Assembly (NCBI GenBank): GCA_965215385.1
Contig: OZ244059.1
Location: forward strand, 3,348,001-3,412,000
Direction of reading: 5' to 3'
Source of the DNA: JAPORY01 sp965215385
GTDB taxonomy: Bacteria > Pseudomonadota > Alphaproteobacteria > Rhodobacterales > Rhodobacteraceae
DNA length: 64,000 bases
Shown here one piece after another: positions 17,584-25,807 of the stretch. The notes below the pieces were generated by a model that made no database searches, was not told where the DNA came from, and saw nothing but the letters and a program-made list of their open reading frames with translations. Position numbers and translations under genes: made by a program. Within the stretch, counting starts at the first letter, position 1, and every line of letters starts with the position of its first letter.

Positions 17584-17820
17584 GAAAAACCGCGAAAGCA
17601 TGGATAATAAATAAACATTCGAGCCGCTTGCAAAAATAATGGTGGAGAGCGATGGGCGAGTAACAGCTATAGCCAGCCAATACAAAATCCAGGGTTGCGC
17701 CGCATTTTTTCGACAAAATCGGCTGGTTCCCACGAATTGCTCACCCTTTTTCTTGCCACCGCGCACGCCAACGCGGCACTCAAGCAAAGGCCAGAACGCG
17801 ACGCACGGCGGTGAGAAGGG

Positions 17821-18966
17821 TTAGATGTGAAGGCGGAGCCGTTGCTCGACGGTTAAGGCCAAGATGCCGAAGAAGAGATGACACGCGACCTTTGTTGCGC
17901 CCTGAACCCGAATATGGCGACCGCCATAACGATCTTTGAGAGCTCCATTTACCCGTTCGACACTCGAACGCTGTTTAAAGCGTTCCTTGGCCGGAGCCAC
18001 TTGACCAGCCACTCTTCGTGCCTGGGCCTCGGCGGCCAGCCGTTGCTTGCGCGCCCGATCGCGACGGGGATTAGGATCAATGAGAGCGACAGGTCCTCGC
18101 TGCTTGGCATACTGATCGATTTCCGAACAATCGTAAGCCGCATCCATGAGTTCATAACAGTAGTCCACCCGACGGTTGGTCATCGCCGCCAGCGGCAGTG
18201 AGGCCTGACTGTCGTGCCGCGAGGCTGAGGTGAGAAGACCACTGATGGGAATGTCACCATCGGACACATCAAGGTGAAACTTGTAACCCTGCCAACTAGT
18301 CTGATGGCCTTTGGCGTTGCGTTTGGTGCCAATATCACCGACCTTAGGGAGATCGGCGATCACTTGTTCGAGCGACAGTCCACCGTTCAATTGGCGGTCA
18401 AGACGCCGTGGCTTTTTGGGTCTGGCCTCGCCTTTTCGGGGTCTTCCGCGCTTGCGGGGGGTCTTCGGTTTTGATACCTTGGCTTTGGCCGTTGGCTTTT
18501 CCCGCGCCGCAATCGCCGTCGAATCGCGAAAAATATGTCCGACAAGCGATTCCGCCAAGGCACCTTTAATCAGTGCCTTATGCCTCCGCTCGGGAAGTGC
18601 CATTTCGGCAAACCAAGCAAAGGCGCGCGAAAAAGTCGCCTCACTCGGGATCGCACCGACACGCTCCCAACCGCAAAGCCGCCGCAGTTTCGGGTCACAC
18701 TGCAGACGGTCGATCAACGCCCGCGTGGTCGGTAAGTCCCCAACCGCCTTGGCGATGAAGGCCCGCGCTAAAGCCCGGCGATCCGCAAGCGGCCGACCAC
18801 GACCGGACGAATGCGTCTGGATAAACGTCTCAACCGGCTTCATATCCAGAACCGCGACAAAACGCTGGTGGTTCTCGGTCAAGCGGCCGAGGTCCTCAGC
18901 GAGATTGGGGAATAATTCCCCTTGAAATCGATTCCAGATACCGGCTATAGTGTTTGTTAAGGGCAT
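17821..18966 (-). CDS. DDE transposase, IS5/IS1182-like (DUF772 plus DDE domain)
   Basis: Intact 381-residue transposase. The N-terminal third (about residues 55-130), with RPLADRRALARAFIAKAVGD and LRRLCGWERVGAIPSEATFS, resembles the DUF772 domain. The DDE domain follows with HIFRDSTAIAAREKP near 145, a basic stretch of K, P and R near 160-195, DLPKVGDIGTKRNAKG, ISGLLTSASRHDSQASL, LMDAAYDC and a final RSSVERVNGALKDRYGG that supplies the last acidic residue. AGGAGG lies ahead of the ATG at 18966. I could not find matching terminal repeats or a target duplication, so the element borders are undefined. The copy looks young and possibly active. Confidence 0.85.
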   Translation of the reverse strand: MPLTNTIAGIWNRFQGELFPNLAEDLGRLTENHQRFVAVLDMKPVETFIQTHSSGRGRPLADRRALARAFIAKAVGDLPTTRALIDRLQCDPKLRRLCGWERVGAIPSEATFSRAFAWFAEMALPERRHKALIKGALAESLVGHIFRDSTAIAAREKPTAKAKVSKPKTPRKRGRPRKGEARPKKPRRLDRQLNGGLSLEQVIADLPKVGDIGTKRNAKGHQTSWQGYKFHLDVSDGDIPISGLLTSASRHDSQASLPLAAMTNRRVDYCYELMDAAYDCSEIDQYAKQRGPVALIDPNPRRDRARKQRLAAEAQARRVAGQVAPAKERFKQRSSVERVNGALKDRYGGRHIRVQGATKVACHLFFGILALTVEQRLRLHI

Positions 18967-18991
18967 GGGACAACCTCCTCTGTATTTTGTG

Positions 18992-19013
18992 TTGTATACA
19001 ATCTAATATACAA
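18992..19013. repeat. Inverted repeat upstream of the transposase
   Basis: TTGTATA (18992-18998) and TATACAA (19007-19013) form perfect 7-base arms around 8 bases, about 25 bases upstream of the transposase start. It may be a regulator or transposase binding site, or part of the element's end. Confidence 0.4.
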
Positions 19014-19436
19014 ACGGCTGTCTCATGTCCACCGTTTTCAAAAAAATCGCCTGTTTTCAGGAAAAAATCGGTCGTCCGATGAATTTTGCAAGAGGCTCTT
19101 CCATTAATGAGAGAAGACTCTGATTCGACCGGTGATGCAGGGTATTTGGTTTGCAAATTTTTGTCTTCCTAGAATTGATGGCGTATTTTGGGCGTTATCA
19201 ATAAAGGTTGCGAACGCCTATATTTTGGCACTGCCGATGCAGGCATCGTTGTTTCACGAGAGCCGCTAACTTGTGGATAGACAAGGACGAAGGTGGGTGA
19301 TTTTATAGGGGCGCGGTGACCTACCGACCATTGTGGTCGTCAAGTTTGTTGTTCAAGCGAGCGAACAATATTCTTATCAAGTCAAATGGATTACGCTTGA
19401 TTGCGTTACAGCCTTGCTTTAAACGGCCCGAATGAG
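19014..19436. other. Gap between transposase and tRNA-Gly
   Basis: No gene is supported here. The stretch contains AT-rich non-coding DNA and runs into the tRNA gene. The open stretch on the minus strand over 19321-19572 is an artefact of the tRNA. Confidence 0.5.
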
Positions 19437-19510
19437 GCGGGCATGGTGAAATGGTATCATAAGAGCCTTCCAAGCTTAAGGTGCGGGTTCGATTCCCGCT
19501 GCCCGCTCCA
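19437..19510 (+). tRNA. tRNA-Gly (anticodon TCC)
   Basis: A complete cloverleaf of 74 bases with an encoded CCA end. The acceptor arms GCGGGCA (19437-19443) and TGCCCGC (19500-19506) pair fully, the T arm is GCGGGTTCGATTCCCGC, and the anticodon loop CTTCCAA places TCC at 19469-19471. The top pair of the anticodon stem is an A-A mismatch. The gene borders the accessory region, and its 3' end could be an integration site, but I found no second copy of the tRNA end downstream. Confidence 0.97.
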
Positions 19511-19679
19511 AATCCACGACTGGTTAACCCGAGTAGACACGCACGACACCGTCGCCGAATGGAGAGTGGCAAGAACGGCGGACTTCCAGCTTTGATGTCA
19601 TGCTAAATTTTGGGAATTATATACTTGACGGACAGGCTTGAATTCTTATATTTGAATCACCAAGCAAGGAGATTCGAAA

Positions 19680-19875
19680 TGGCGACAGCACCGGGCAAAT
19701 CATTCCGCAAGGGTTTGACGATTGCTGACCTCATGGATCAGTTTCCCACTGATGACGCGGCCCGCAAGTGGTTTGAAGACATCGTTTGGAAGAATGGCCG
19801 TACTTGCCCGCATTGTGGTTCCACGCGCACGATTAAAAACACAAGCGCATCTGAGAACCGTTGGAATTGTTTCTT
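19680..19875 (+). pseudogene. IS1595-type transposase, N-terminal fragment
   Basis: From ATG 19680 the frame reads GLTIADLMDQFPTDDAARKW, then KNGRTCPHCGST and NRWNC, the N-terminal zinc-ribbon region of IS1595-family transposases. The second half of the zinc ribbon and the whole catalytic domain are missing. Homology stops near 19875, where the sequence becomes the antisense of hsdR. GAAGGAG-like AAGGAG lies before the ATG, so this was a real start. The join marks an insertion followed by deletion that cut off both genes. Confidence 0.75.
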
Positions 19876-21144
19876 GAGGTTTCTCTGTGCTTCGCCGAAC
19901 TGCCCGCGATGGCATTCATCAAAAATGAAGACGACCGACTGAGTGTAGGCCTCTAGTGCGTCGTCACTTTTCATCAGGTTGTTTAGCTTTTGGATGGTTG
20001 TGACGATAATCTTATTATCGTCTTTAGCGAGATTTTTCTTTAAGGCTGCTGTGTTTATTGATCCGTTCACACTTTCGGGGGAGAACCGCTGGTATTCCTT
20101 CATTGTTTGATGGTCGAGATCTTTACGGTCTACGACGAAAAATACCTTGTCGATGAACTCTAAATCGGTCGCTAAGCGCGCGGTCTTGAAGCTCGTCAGT
20201 GTTTTTCCCGATCCGGTCGTATGCCAGATGAATCCGCCACTCTCGGGCTTGTTTAGATTCTTTGCTTCGAATGAACTGGCAATTTTCCACAGTATTCGTT
20301 CGGTTGCAGCAATCTGATAGGGCCGCATGATCAACAGGGTATTGCTGGTATCAAGTACCGAATACTTGAGCAGCACATTTAGAAGGGTGTTCTTTTGCAA
20401 AAAGGTGGCGGTGAAATCCTTTAAATCTTTAATCGGGCTGTTGTCTGCCTGCGCCCAGTTCATGGTGAAGTCGAAGCTGTTCTTGTTTCTTTTGGTGGTG
20501 TTAGCGAAATATCGCGTATCGGTCCCATTTGAGATCACGAACATCTGGAGGAACTTGTAGAGAGAGTTTTCGCTATTGAAGCTTTCTTTGCTGTAGCGGT
20601 GTATCTGGTTGAAGGCTTCCCGTATGGCAACACCGCGCTTTTTCAGTTCAATATGCACTAAGGGTAACCCGTTGATCAGCAGGGTAACGTCATACCGGTT
20701 GGTATGAGTGCCCTTTTGTTCGAACTGCCGAATGACCTGTAGCCTGTTGCGAGCAAGGTTTTGTTTATCGAGCAGGTAGATATTTTGTATGTGACCATCG
20801 TCAAACTTGAAGTCGTGAATCCAGTCTTCATGAATCTTGCGCGATTTTCCGATAAGATCGTCACCGGGCCGATCTAACCACGTTTCAACAAAGCGTTGCC
20901 ATTCGGTATTTGTGAACGCTACATTGTTTAGCGTCTGTAGCTGCGTACGAACATTGGCGAGCATCGCCGCTGGCGTCGTGAGTTCCGTCAGATATTCATA
21001 TCCTTGATTGGTCAGATCACTTATTAGTTCCCGCTCTAGATCATCTTCGCTTTGGTAGGTGGGGTCGGCTTTCCATTCTTGAACGTAATTATTGAGAACG
21101 ATGAAATTCCGCGACTCGGCAACGGGTTTGGTTTGTAAGGGCAT
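19876..21144 (-). pseudogene. hsdR: Type I restriction subunit HsdR, 5' part only
   Basis: HsdR is the ATP-dependent translocase and nuclease of type I restriction systems, normally about 1000 residues. About 420 residues remain. They include the nuclease core LINGLPLVHIELKKRG (residues near 175), the Walker A FIWHTTGSGKTLTS near 310 and the DEAD-like box FIFDECHRGQFGE near 405. The frame then runs into antisense IS1595 sequence, so motor motifs III-VI and the C-terminal domain are gone. It lies 120 bases downstream of hsdS on the same strand. The product cannot restrict DNA. Confidence 0.9.
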
Positions 21145-21263
21145 TATGGCTCATTCAGTAGTGCTTGTGTGAAGGTAATTCATCGCAGAGCATTCATTGG
21201 CTCTTGCGGTGTTGATTGATATCCTTAAGGGTTTGATACTCTAAGTGAGGTATCGTGCGCATC

Positions 21264-22529
21264 TTAAGAAATCCGTTTGTCCAACCTTGTAAAGTCGAGC
21301 AAGAGGTCTCGATAGTAAGAGTACTGCTTTTTTCTTAGTTCAATTTCGCGCGGCAAACCTTCGGAAAGCGAGTTGGTCAACATGCTGAATGCGTCAAGCA
21401 AGGAAACAATGTGTTTTTGCCACTCTAGTGACTGTTCACGATCGCCAGGACAGGGAATTGGAATTGCTATTTTCTGCATATTTTTGCCGCTTACTCGACG
21501 AACTTTTGTACCGGTGATGTATGGCCGCTTTTGCTTTTGGAATGAATCAGTTTGAAAGCAGTAAGAAACAAACTTTGGATTGAGGGAATGCTTGAAAATA
21601 TAGGTATCGCCGCTGACGACAATTGGGTCGCTACCTAACCAAGCAACCGCTTTGCAAACATCTTCATCGTTTTCGCTAGTGGCCGCTATGATCAAATTTC
21701 CTTGTTGTGCGTGTCTTAAGCTCTGTGCCAATTTCTCGGAGGTGAAGGTTTTTGTTTGATCTGTGTGGGTGCCATAATGCGTATGAATTTGCCCATAATG
21801 AATACATCCTACGCCGCTTTCGGTGAAATCCTTCTTTTGTAAGCCATTCCCACGAATAAACTCGCCTAGCTCTCCTAGCGGTTTCCACGCAACCAAATTT
21901 TGAGTAAGTAGTCTGTTGAGATAGTGCTTGTATTGTTTTTTGCGAGCGGTAAGTTCGGCGGTAAGTTCGGCGGTAAGTTCGGCGGTAAGTTCGGTAAATG
22001 TGTCCAGAATGCGAACGATTTCGGACTGTATAGCCAACGATTTTTCTGGATTATCAGGGCATGGAATCCGAACCGGGTATTCAAGGATCATCGGTTTGCT
22101 TCCGCGCGGCATTTTAGAGCCTTTGGAATGTTTCATGCTGTAGGAAAAAAAGGATTCAGTAGCCAGAACCCGGTAAAGATAGCGCGGATCAATAATGTCT
22201 TTCGTGATCCGGATGACCAATACATCACCATTGGTGCCTCCGATTCTGTCGGCAAGCCAGATTTTTTGAAGATACGGACGAATGTTTCCGATAAGAACGT
22301 CATTGAATCTATACTTGATCAATGTCCCGGATGACGGCAAATGCCTTGAGTCAACCCTGCCCCCCATGTCCTGAAGGAGATTGTCCACGCCTACATAATT
22401 GGATTTACTCACTTGATCATAGCTGACTCGATCTCTGGAATATTCCGCGATTTCACCAAGAAAAACCGATTTCGCACCCGTCCAGACCGTGCCAGAAATG
22501 AAGTTGGGAGTTGCCGATTCGTCTGCCAT
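21264..22529 (-). CDS. hsdS: Type I restriction specificity subunit HsdS with TAEL linker repeats
   Basis: HsdS chooses the bipartite DNA target of a type I restriction-modification enzyme. The 421-residue protein has two target-recognition domains (about residues 15-170 and 215-380), each followed by a helical conserved region. The central region holds TELTAELTAELTAELTARKK near residue 185, the short tandem repeat that sets the distance between the two half-sites in the EcoR124 family. The frame is intact. No hsdM lies upstream where it would be expected, and the following hsdR is truncated. The protein is therefore an orphan here unless a methyltransferase elsewhere can use it. Confidence 0.92.
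   Translation of the reverse strand: MADESATPNFISGTVWTGAKSVFLGEIAEYSRDRVSYDQVSKSNYVGVDNLLQDMGGRVDSRHLPSSGTLIKYRFNDVLIGNIRPYLQKIWLADRIGGTNGDVLVIRITKDIIDPRYLYRVLATESFFSYSMKHSKGSKMPRGSKPMILEYPVRIPCPDNPEKSLAIQSEIVRILDTFTELTAELTAELTAELTARKKQYKHYLNRLLTQNLVAWKPLGELGEFIRGNGLQKKDFTESGVGCIHYGQIHTHYGTHTDQTKTFTSEKLAQSLRHAQQGNLIIAATSENDEDVCKAVAWLGSDPIVVSGDTYIFKHSLNPKFVSYCFQTDSFQKQKRPYITGTKVRRVSGKNMQKIAIPIPCPGDREQSLEWQKHIVSLLDAFSMLTNSLSEGLPREIELRKKQYSYYRDLLLDFTRLDKRIS
21947..21994 (-). repeat. Four 12-bp tandem repeats in hsdS
   Basis: The unit CGGTAAGTTCGG occurs four times head to tail with no mismatch and encodes the TAEL series of the HsdS linker. In EcoR124-type enzymes a change from two to three such units alters the spacer of the recognised sequence. 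Each gain or loss of a unit here keeps the reading frame. Confidence 0.95.
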
Positions 22530-23041
22530 TCGTTACGAATAACAGAAATCGACAGCGTCCATCAAGTATATAATTCCCTAAATTTTATAAGGGCTTCGGC
22601 TCTAACGGCGGAACTGTGCCCAAAAGTCGGTATTGTCGAACAATGGCAGTGAAAACTGAGCCGAAACTCAGTGTAAACCCAATATTGCGAAGACAAACAA
22701 ACCAAAGTAGGGCTGACAAGTCGCGCACCGGTTCGATACAACGGGCAAAACCCTACTGACGCCAGAAGCGCAAAATTACTTTTCCACTAACAAGAAAAAA
22801 ATGGAGGCACTCTGCGGCTTCGTTTAAACCGGCTTTGTGTCGAGTCAGCCACGTCCAATAAATCGTCGACACAAAGCTACATATTTTATCTTGGCGCAAT
22901 TCACGTGGTACGGGGACGTAAATGAAATGTGAATTCGTTTGAAAGAAAAAAATCTGAGAAAAAATTGACACATCTGGTTGGAGAACCAGCCTTTTCGGGC
23001 AGGGATGTGCGAACTGCCAAATACTCGGAGGAGGTTTTCCG
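22530..23041. other. Gap upstream of hsdS, no hsdM
   Basis: About 510 bases of AT-rich DNA with no supported gene. This is the place where hsdM would normally sit; no methyltransferase motif is visible in any frame. Confidence 0.6.
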
Positions 23042-23619
23042 ATGTGCGTACTCTGTCAAATCGATTCCATAAATGCCGAAAACGGCAATCGCCAAACATT
23101 TGTGAACGAATTGGGCTAGAACGACGAACGGCCTGATCCGGATACGGTAGTCACCTTAAACCAAGACTTGGACGAGCCACTAAAGCACTATGCGAAAGAT
23201 GGCCATCCCGCCGATACATTGACTCAAGTTATGCTAACGGTCGGTGAATGGAAAACCGACATTCTGGACTTCGACGGAGACCAAGACTGGTTCAGAGTTT
23301 CGCTAAAGAAGGGAGAGTTATATCGGAGCGAAATGCTATGGTACGATAATCCTGACACCCCGAAGGTGGTGCCACGTTGTTTGGGGCAAGTAATTACGAC
23401 AGGCATGGAAAAATTGTAGGTGGCGGACAAAGTTATTACGATTACTTCATTGCCTGATCAAATATATTGCACTAACGGCAAAGCTACCGCTATGTCTGGC
23501 TCCAAAGCCAAGATCGCTATACGCTTTACCAGTCATACTCTGGTGGAAACATTACAGGGCACGGCAACGTCGGGTATCTCCCGCTACTTCTTCCCAACGG
23601 ACTTGCAAAAGCACTGAGT
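23042..23619 (+). pseudogene. Decayed secreted-protein gene with PPC-like domain
   Basis: From ATG 23042 the frame begins MCVLCQIDSINAENGNRQTF and hits TAG at 23117. Continuing in frame it reads TLTQVMLTVGEWKTDILDFD and GDQDWFRVSLKKGELYR, then a second TAG at 23417. A further piece with DRYTLYQSYSGGN is in another frame near 23500. The D-x-D-W-F-x-V-x-L-x-x-G-x-x-Y pattern is that of bacterial pre-peptidase C-terminal (PPC) domains, and MC-x-x-C starts occur in alphaproteobacterial secreted metalloproteases and related proteins. The gene is dead through stops and a frameshift. The exact family cannot be told. Confidence 0.45.
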
Positions 23620-23822
23620 TTCCGTGGTTATTGAGCAGGAAATTCAGCCTATATACAGCCCGTTGCTCAAGGAATGGTGATTAATACTTGATGAAAGCAA
23701 TGAAGCGATCAGCAAGATCACGGTTTTTGTCGTCGTGCACTCATCGAGCTTAACAATTTCGAAAAGGATTGACTGACGGGGCCGTTGTGTGACGGCATTT
23801 ATTTTTTTGGGAACTGAGTTTA

Positions 23823-23849
23823 GATAGCATTTGTCACGTAGGTGCTATC
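23823..23849. repeat. Inverted repeat upstream of the first DUF1703 gene
   Basis: GATAGCA (23823-23829) and TGCTATC (23843-23849) are perfect 7-base arms around a 13-base loop, ending 48 bases before the start codon. It may be an operator or a transcript hairpin. The second DUF1703 gene has no such repeat in front of it. Confidence 0.35.
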
Positions 23850-23897
23850 ATTAACCCTTCCGCCGCCGACGACCAATTGTGTAACGGAGACAAATTC

Positions 23898-25499
23898 ATG
23901 GCCCGCAAACGCCTACCCGTCGGCATTCAGGATTTTAGCAGACTCCGGGCGACTGGCTGCTACTATGTGGATAAAACCGCGATAATCCGCACTCTGATAG
24001 ATCAGAGCGATTATGTTTTTCTCTCACGGCCGCGGCGGTTTGGTAAGAGTCTTCTGATTGACACGCTACGCAAGCTATTTGAAGGACGGCGAGAATTATT
24101 CCAAGGACTCGCGATTTGCGATCACTGGGACTGGTCGGTTACGCATCCGGTTCTGCGCCTCAGTTTTGGTGGCCTGTATGACAAACCAAGCGATATCGAA
24201 GGAGACATAATTGAACAGTTAGAGATTGCCGAGCACGCGTATGAACTCGCCCCTGCCACGTCATCTAATACCGGACCAAGGCGTCTTCGCAACCTGCTCA
24301 ATCGCCTCCACGCTAAGACCGGTCAACGCGTGGTGGTTTTGGTCGATGAATACGACAAGCCCATTCTGGATGTGTTGCACGATCTAGAACTCGCCCGTGC
24401 CAATCGCGATTATCTGCGCGGCTTCTATGGCATCATTAAGGATTGCGCGGAAAATATCCGTTTCGTTTTTGTTACCGGGATTAGCATGTTTTCGAAGGTT
24501 AGTTTGTTTTCTGGTCTCAATAATCTTGAAGATATCAGCCTTGATCCACGATTTGGTACCTTGTGCGGTTATACAGACGAAGACATTGATACCGTGTTTG
24601 CCCCCGAACTTGATGGGCTCGACCGTGATCAAATCCGTACTTGGTATAATGGTTACAGTTGGCGTGGTGACCACCGGGTCTATAATCCGTTTGACGTGCT
24701 CTTGCTATTCCGCAGACGCGAGTTTCAGTCGCACTGGTTTAAGACGGCCTCCCCGAGTTTTCTGTTTGAGATGCTCAAGGCGAAATCAATGGGTCCGATC
24801 GACTTCGAAGGCCGAATGGCCGACGAGTCACTGGTTTCCAAATTCGATGTTGACGATATCAGTATTGAGGCACTTTTGTTCCAGACCGGCTATCTGACCA
24901 TTACCGAAGAGCGACGGGACAACTTCGATACGCTTTACCGACTAGATTATCCCAATCAAGAGGTTCGGATCAGCTTGAATCGCGGCTTGCTCGCCAATCT
25001 TGACAAAAATGACCAAATACCGCGGGAAGCGAGTCGCCAACTGCGCACCCTCCTGGCGACGAATGACTTCGAGGGTTTTGGCCGTGAGCTCAAAGCCAAG
25101 TTTAGTTCTATTCCTTATCAATGGAATACGACTGGAAATTTGGCTCGCTATGAGGCTTGGTACGCAAGCCTCCTGCATATGAGTTTCCAATCGATCAGCG
25201 TCGACGTCCGTAGCGAGGAGTCCTCGAGCCATGGTCGTGCCGATATGGTGGTTGCAATTGACGATCAGGTCTTCATCATTGAGTTCAAGATGGCTGAGTA
25301 CGCGGATGATGCCAGTGAGGCCGAGGTGGCAACGGCGTCAGCGGCTGCGCTCAAAGCCGCTTTCGCGCAGATGCGCGAGCGCAACTATGGCCGTAAGTAT
25401 CGCGGCAGCGGTAGAAAAATCCATCTGATTGCAGTGGTGTGCGGGCGCTGCGAACGCAATCTACTGGCGGTGCGAGCTCAACCCGAACAATTGGAATGA
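23898..25499 (+). CDS. DUF1703 protein A: AAA-ATPase-like plus PD-(D/E)XK nuclease-like domain
   Basis: The 533-residue protein has an N-terminal AAA-ATPase-like domain with Walker A SRPRRFGKS (43-51) and Walker B VVVLVDEYDK (145-154), the sensor-like FVTGISMFSKVS block, the central TWYNGYSW motif, and a C-terminal PD-(D/E)XK-type core GRADM...FIIEFK with D449 and E462-x-K464. These proteins are widespread, often multicopy and of unproven function; a role tied to DNA or mobile elements is likely but inferred. ATG 23898 follows a GGAG motif. Residues from about 135 to the end are identical to protein B. All motifs are intact. Confidence 0.9.
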   Translation: MARKRLPVGIQDFSRLRATGCYYVDKTAIIRTLIDQSDYVFLSRPRRFGKSLLIDTLRKLFEGRRELFQGLAICDHWDWSVTHPVLRLSFGGLYDKPSDIEGDIIEQLEIAEHAYELAPATSSNTGPRRLRNLLNRLHAKTGQRVVVLVDEYDKPILDVLHDLELARANRDYLRGFYGIIKDCAENIRFVFVTGISMFSKVSLFSGLNNLEDISLDPRFGTLCGYTDEDIDTVFAPELDGLDRDQIRTWYNGYSWRGDHRVYNPFDVLLLFRRREFQSHWFKTASPSFLFEMLKAKSMGPIDFEGRMADESLVSKFDVDDISIEALLFQTGYLTITEERRDNFDTLYRLDYPNQEVRISLNRGLLANLDKNDQIPREASRQLRTLLATNDFEGFGRELKAKFSSIPYQWNTTGNLARYEAWYASLLHMSFQSISVDVRSEESSSHGRADMVVAIDDQVFIIEFKMAEYADDASEAEVATASAAALKAAFAQMRERNYGRKYRGSGRKIHLIAVVCGRCERNLLAVRAQPEQLE

Positions 25500-25732
25500 C
25501 AACCAACGGCGGCAGAAGCAGACATTTGGATTGGCTCGCTGGCCCGTGAATTGACTCAACGGCAATAATTTCTGTCGGTGGCTGATGCGAAATATGTGCC
25601 AGTTCAGCCCGCTAGAAAGCCTGCTAGAGCAGACGAGTCGCCCCTCTTGCTTCCTGCTCTCCGAAATAAAACCGCGAAGTCTTCGTCACCGTGCATTCTT
25701 TGCGACTCACTCTTATCGAAAAAGTCGAATAA

Positions 25733-25760
25733 TTGGCGAAGTTGCACGGGGGCATATACT
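25733..25760 (+). promoter_or_regulatory. Putative promoter of DUF1703 gene B
   Basis: TTGGCG (25733-25738) and TATACT (25755-25760) with a 16-base spacer lie 48 bases before the start codon. GAGGGAGA closer to the ATG is the likely ribosome binding site. Confidence 0.45.
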
Positions 25761-25807
25761 TTTGTAGAGGGACATAGAAATGTCGTTGGATTTAGAGGGA
25801 GAAATTC

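Noticed and set aside
18311..18925. 204-codon plus-strand frame over the transposase
   Set aside because: Antisense of an intact DDE transposase; product is R/S/A-rich with no motif.
17700..19050. Terminal inverted repeats of the IS5/IS1182-like element
   Set aside because: Candidate ends near 17790 and 19040 share only a few scattered bases; borders could not be set.
19321..19572. Minus-strand open frame with GAGSGNRTRTLS
   Set aside because: This is the familiar artefact that arises from translating the antisense of a tRNA-Gly gene; the tRNA explains the sequence.
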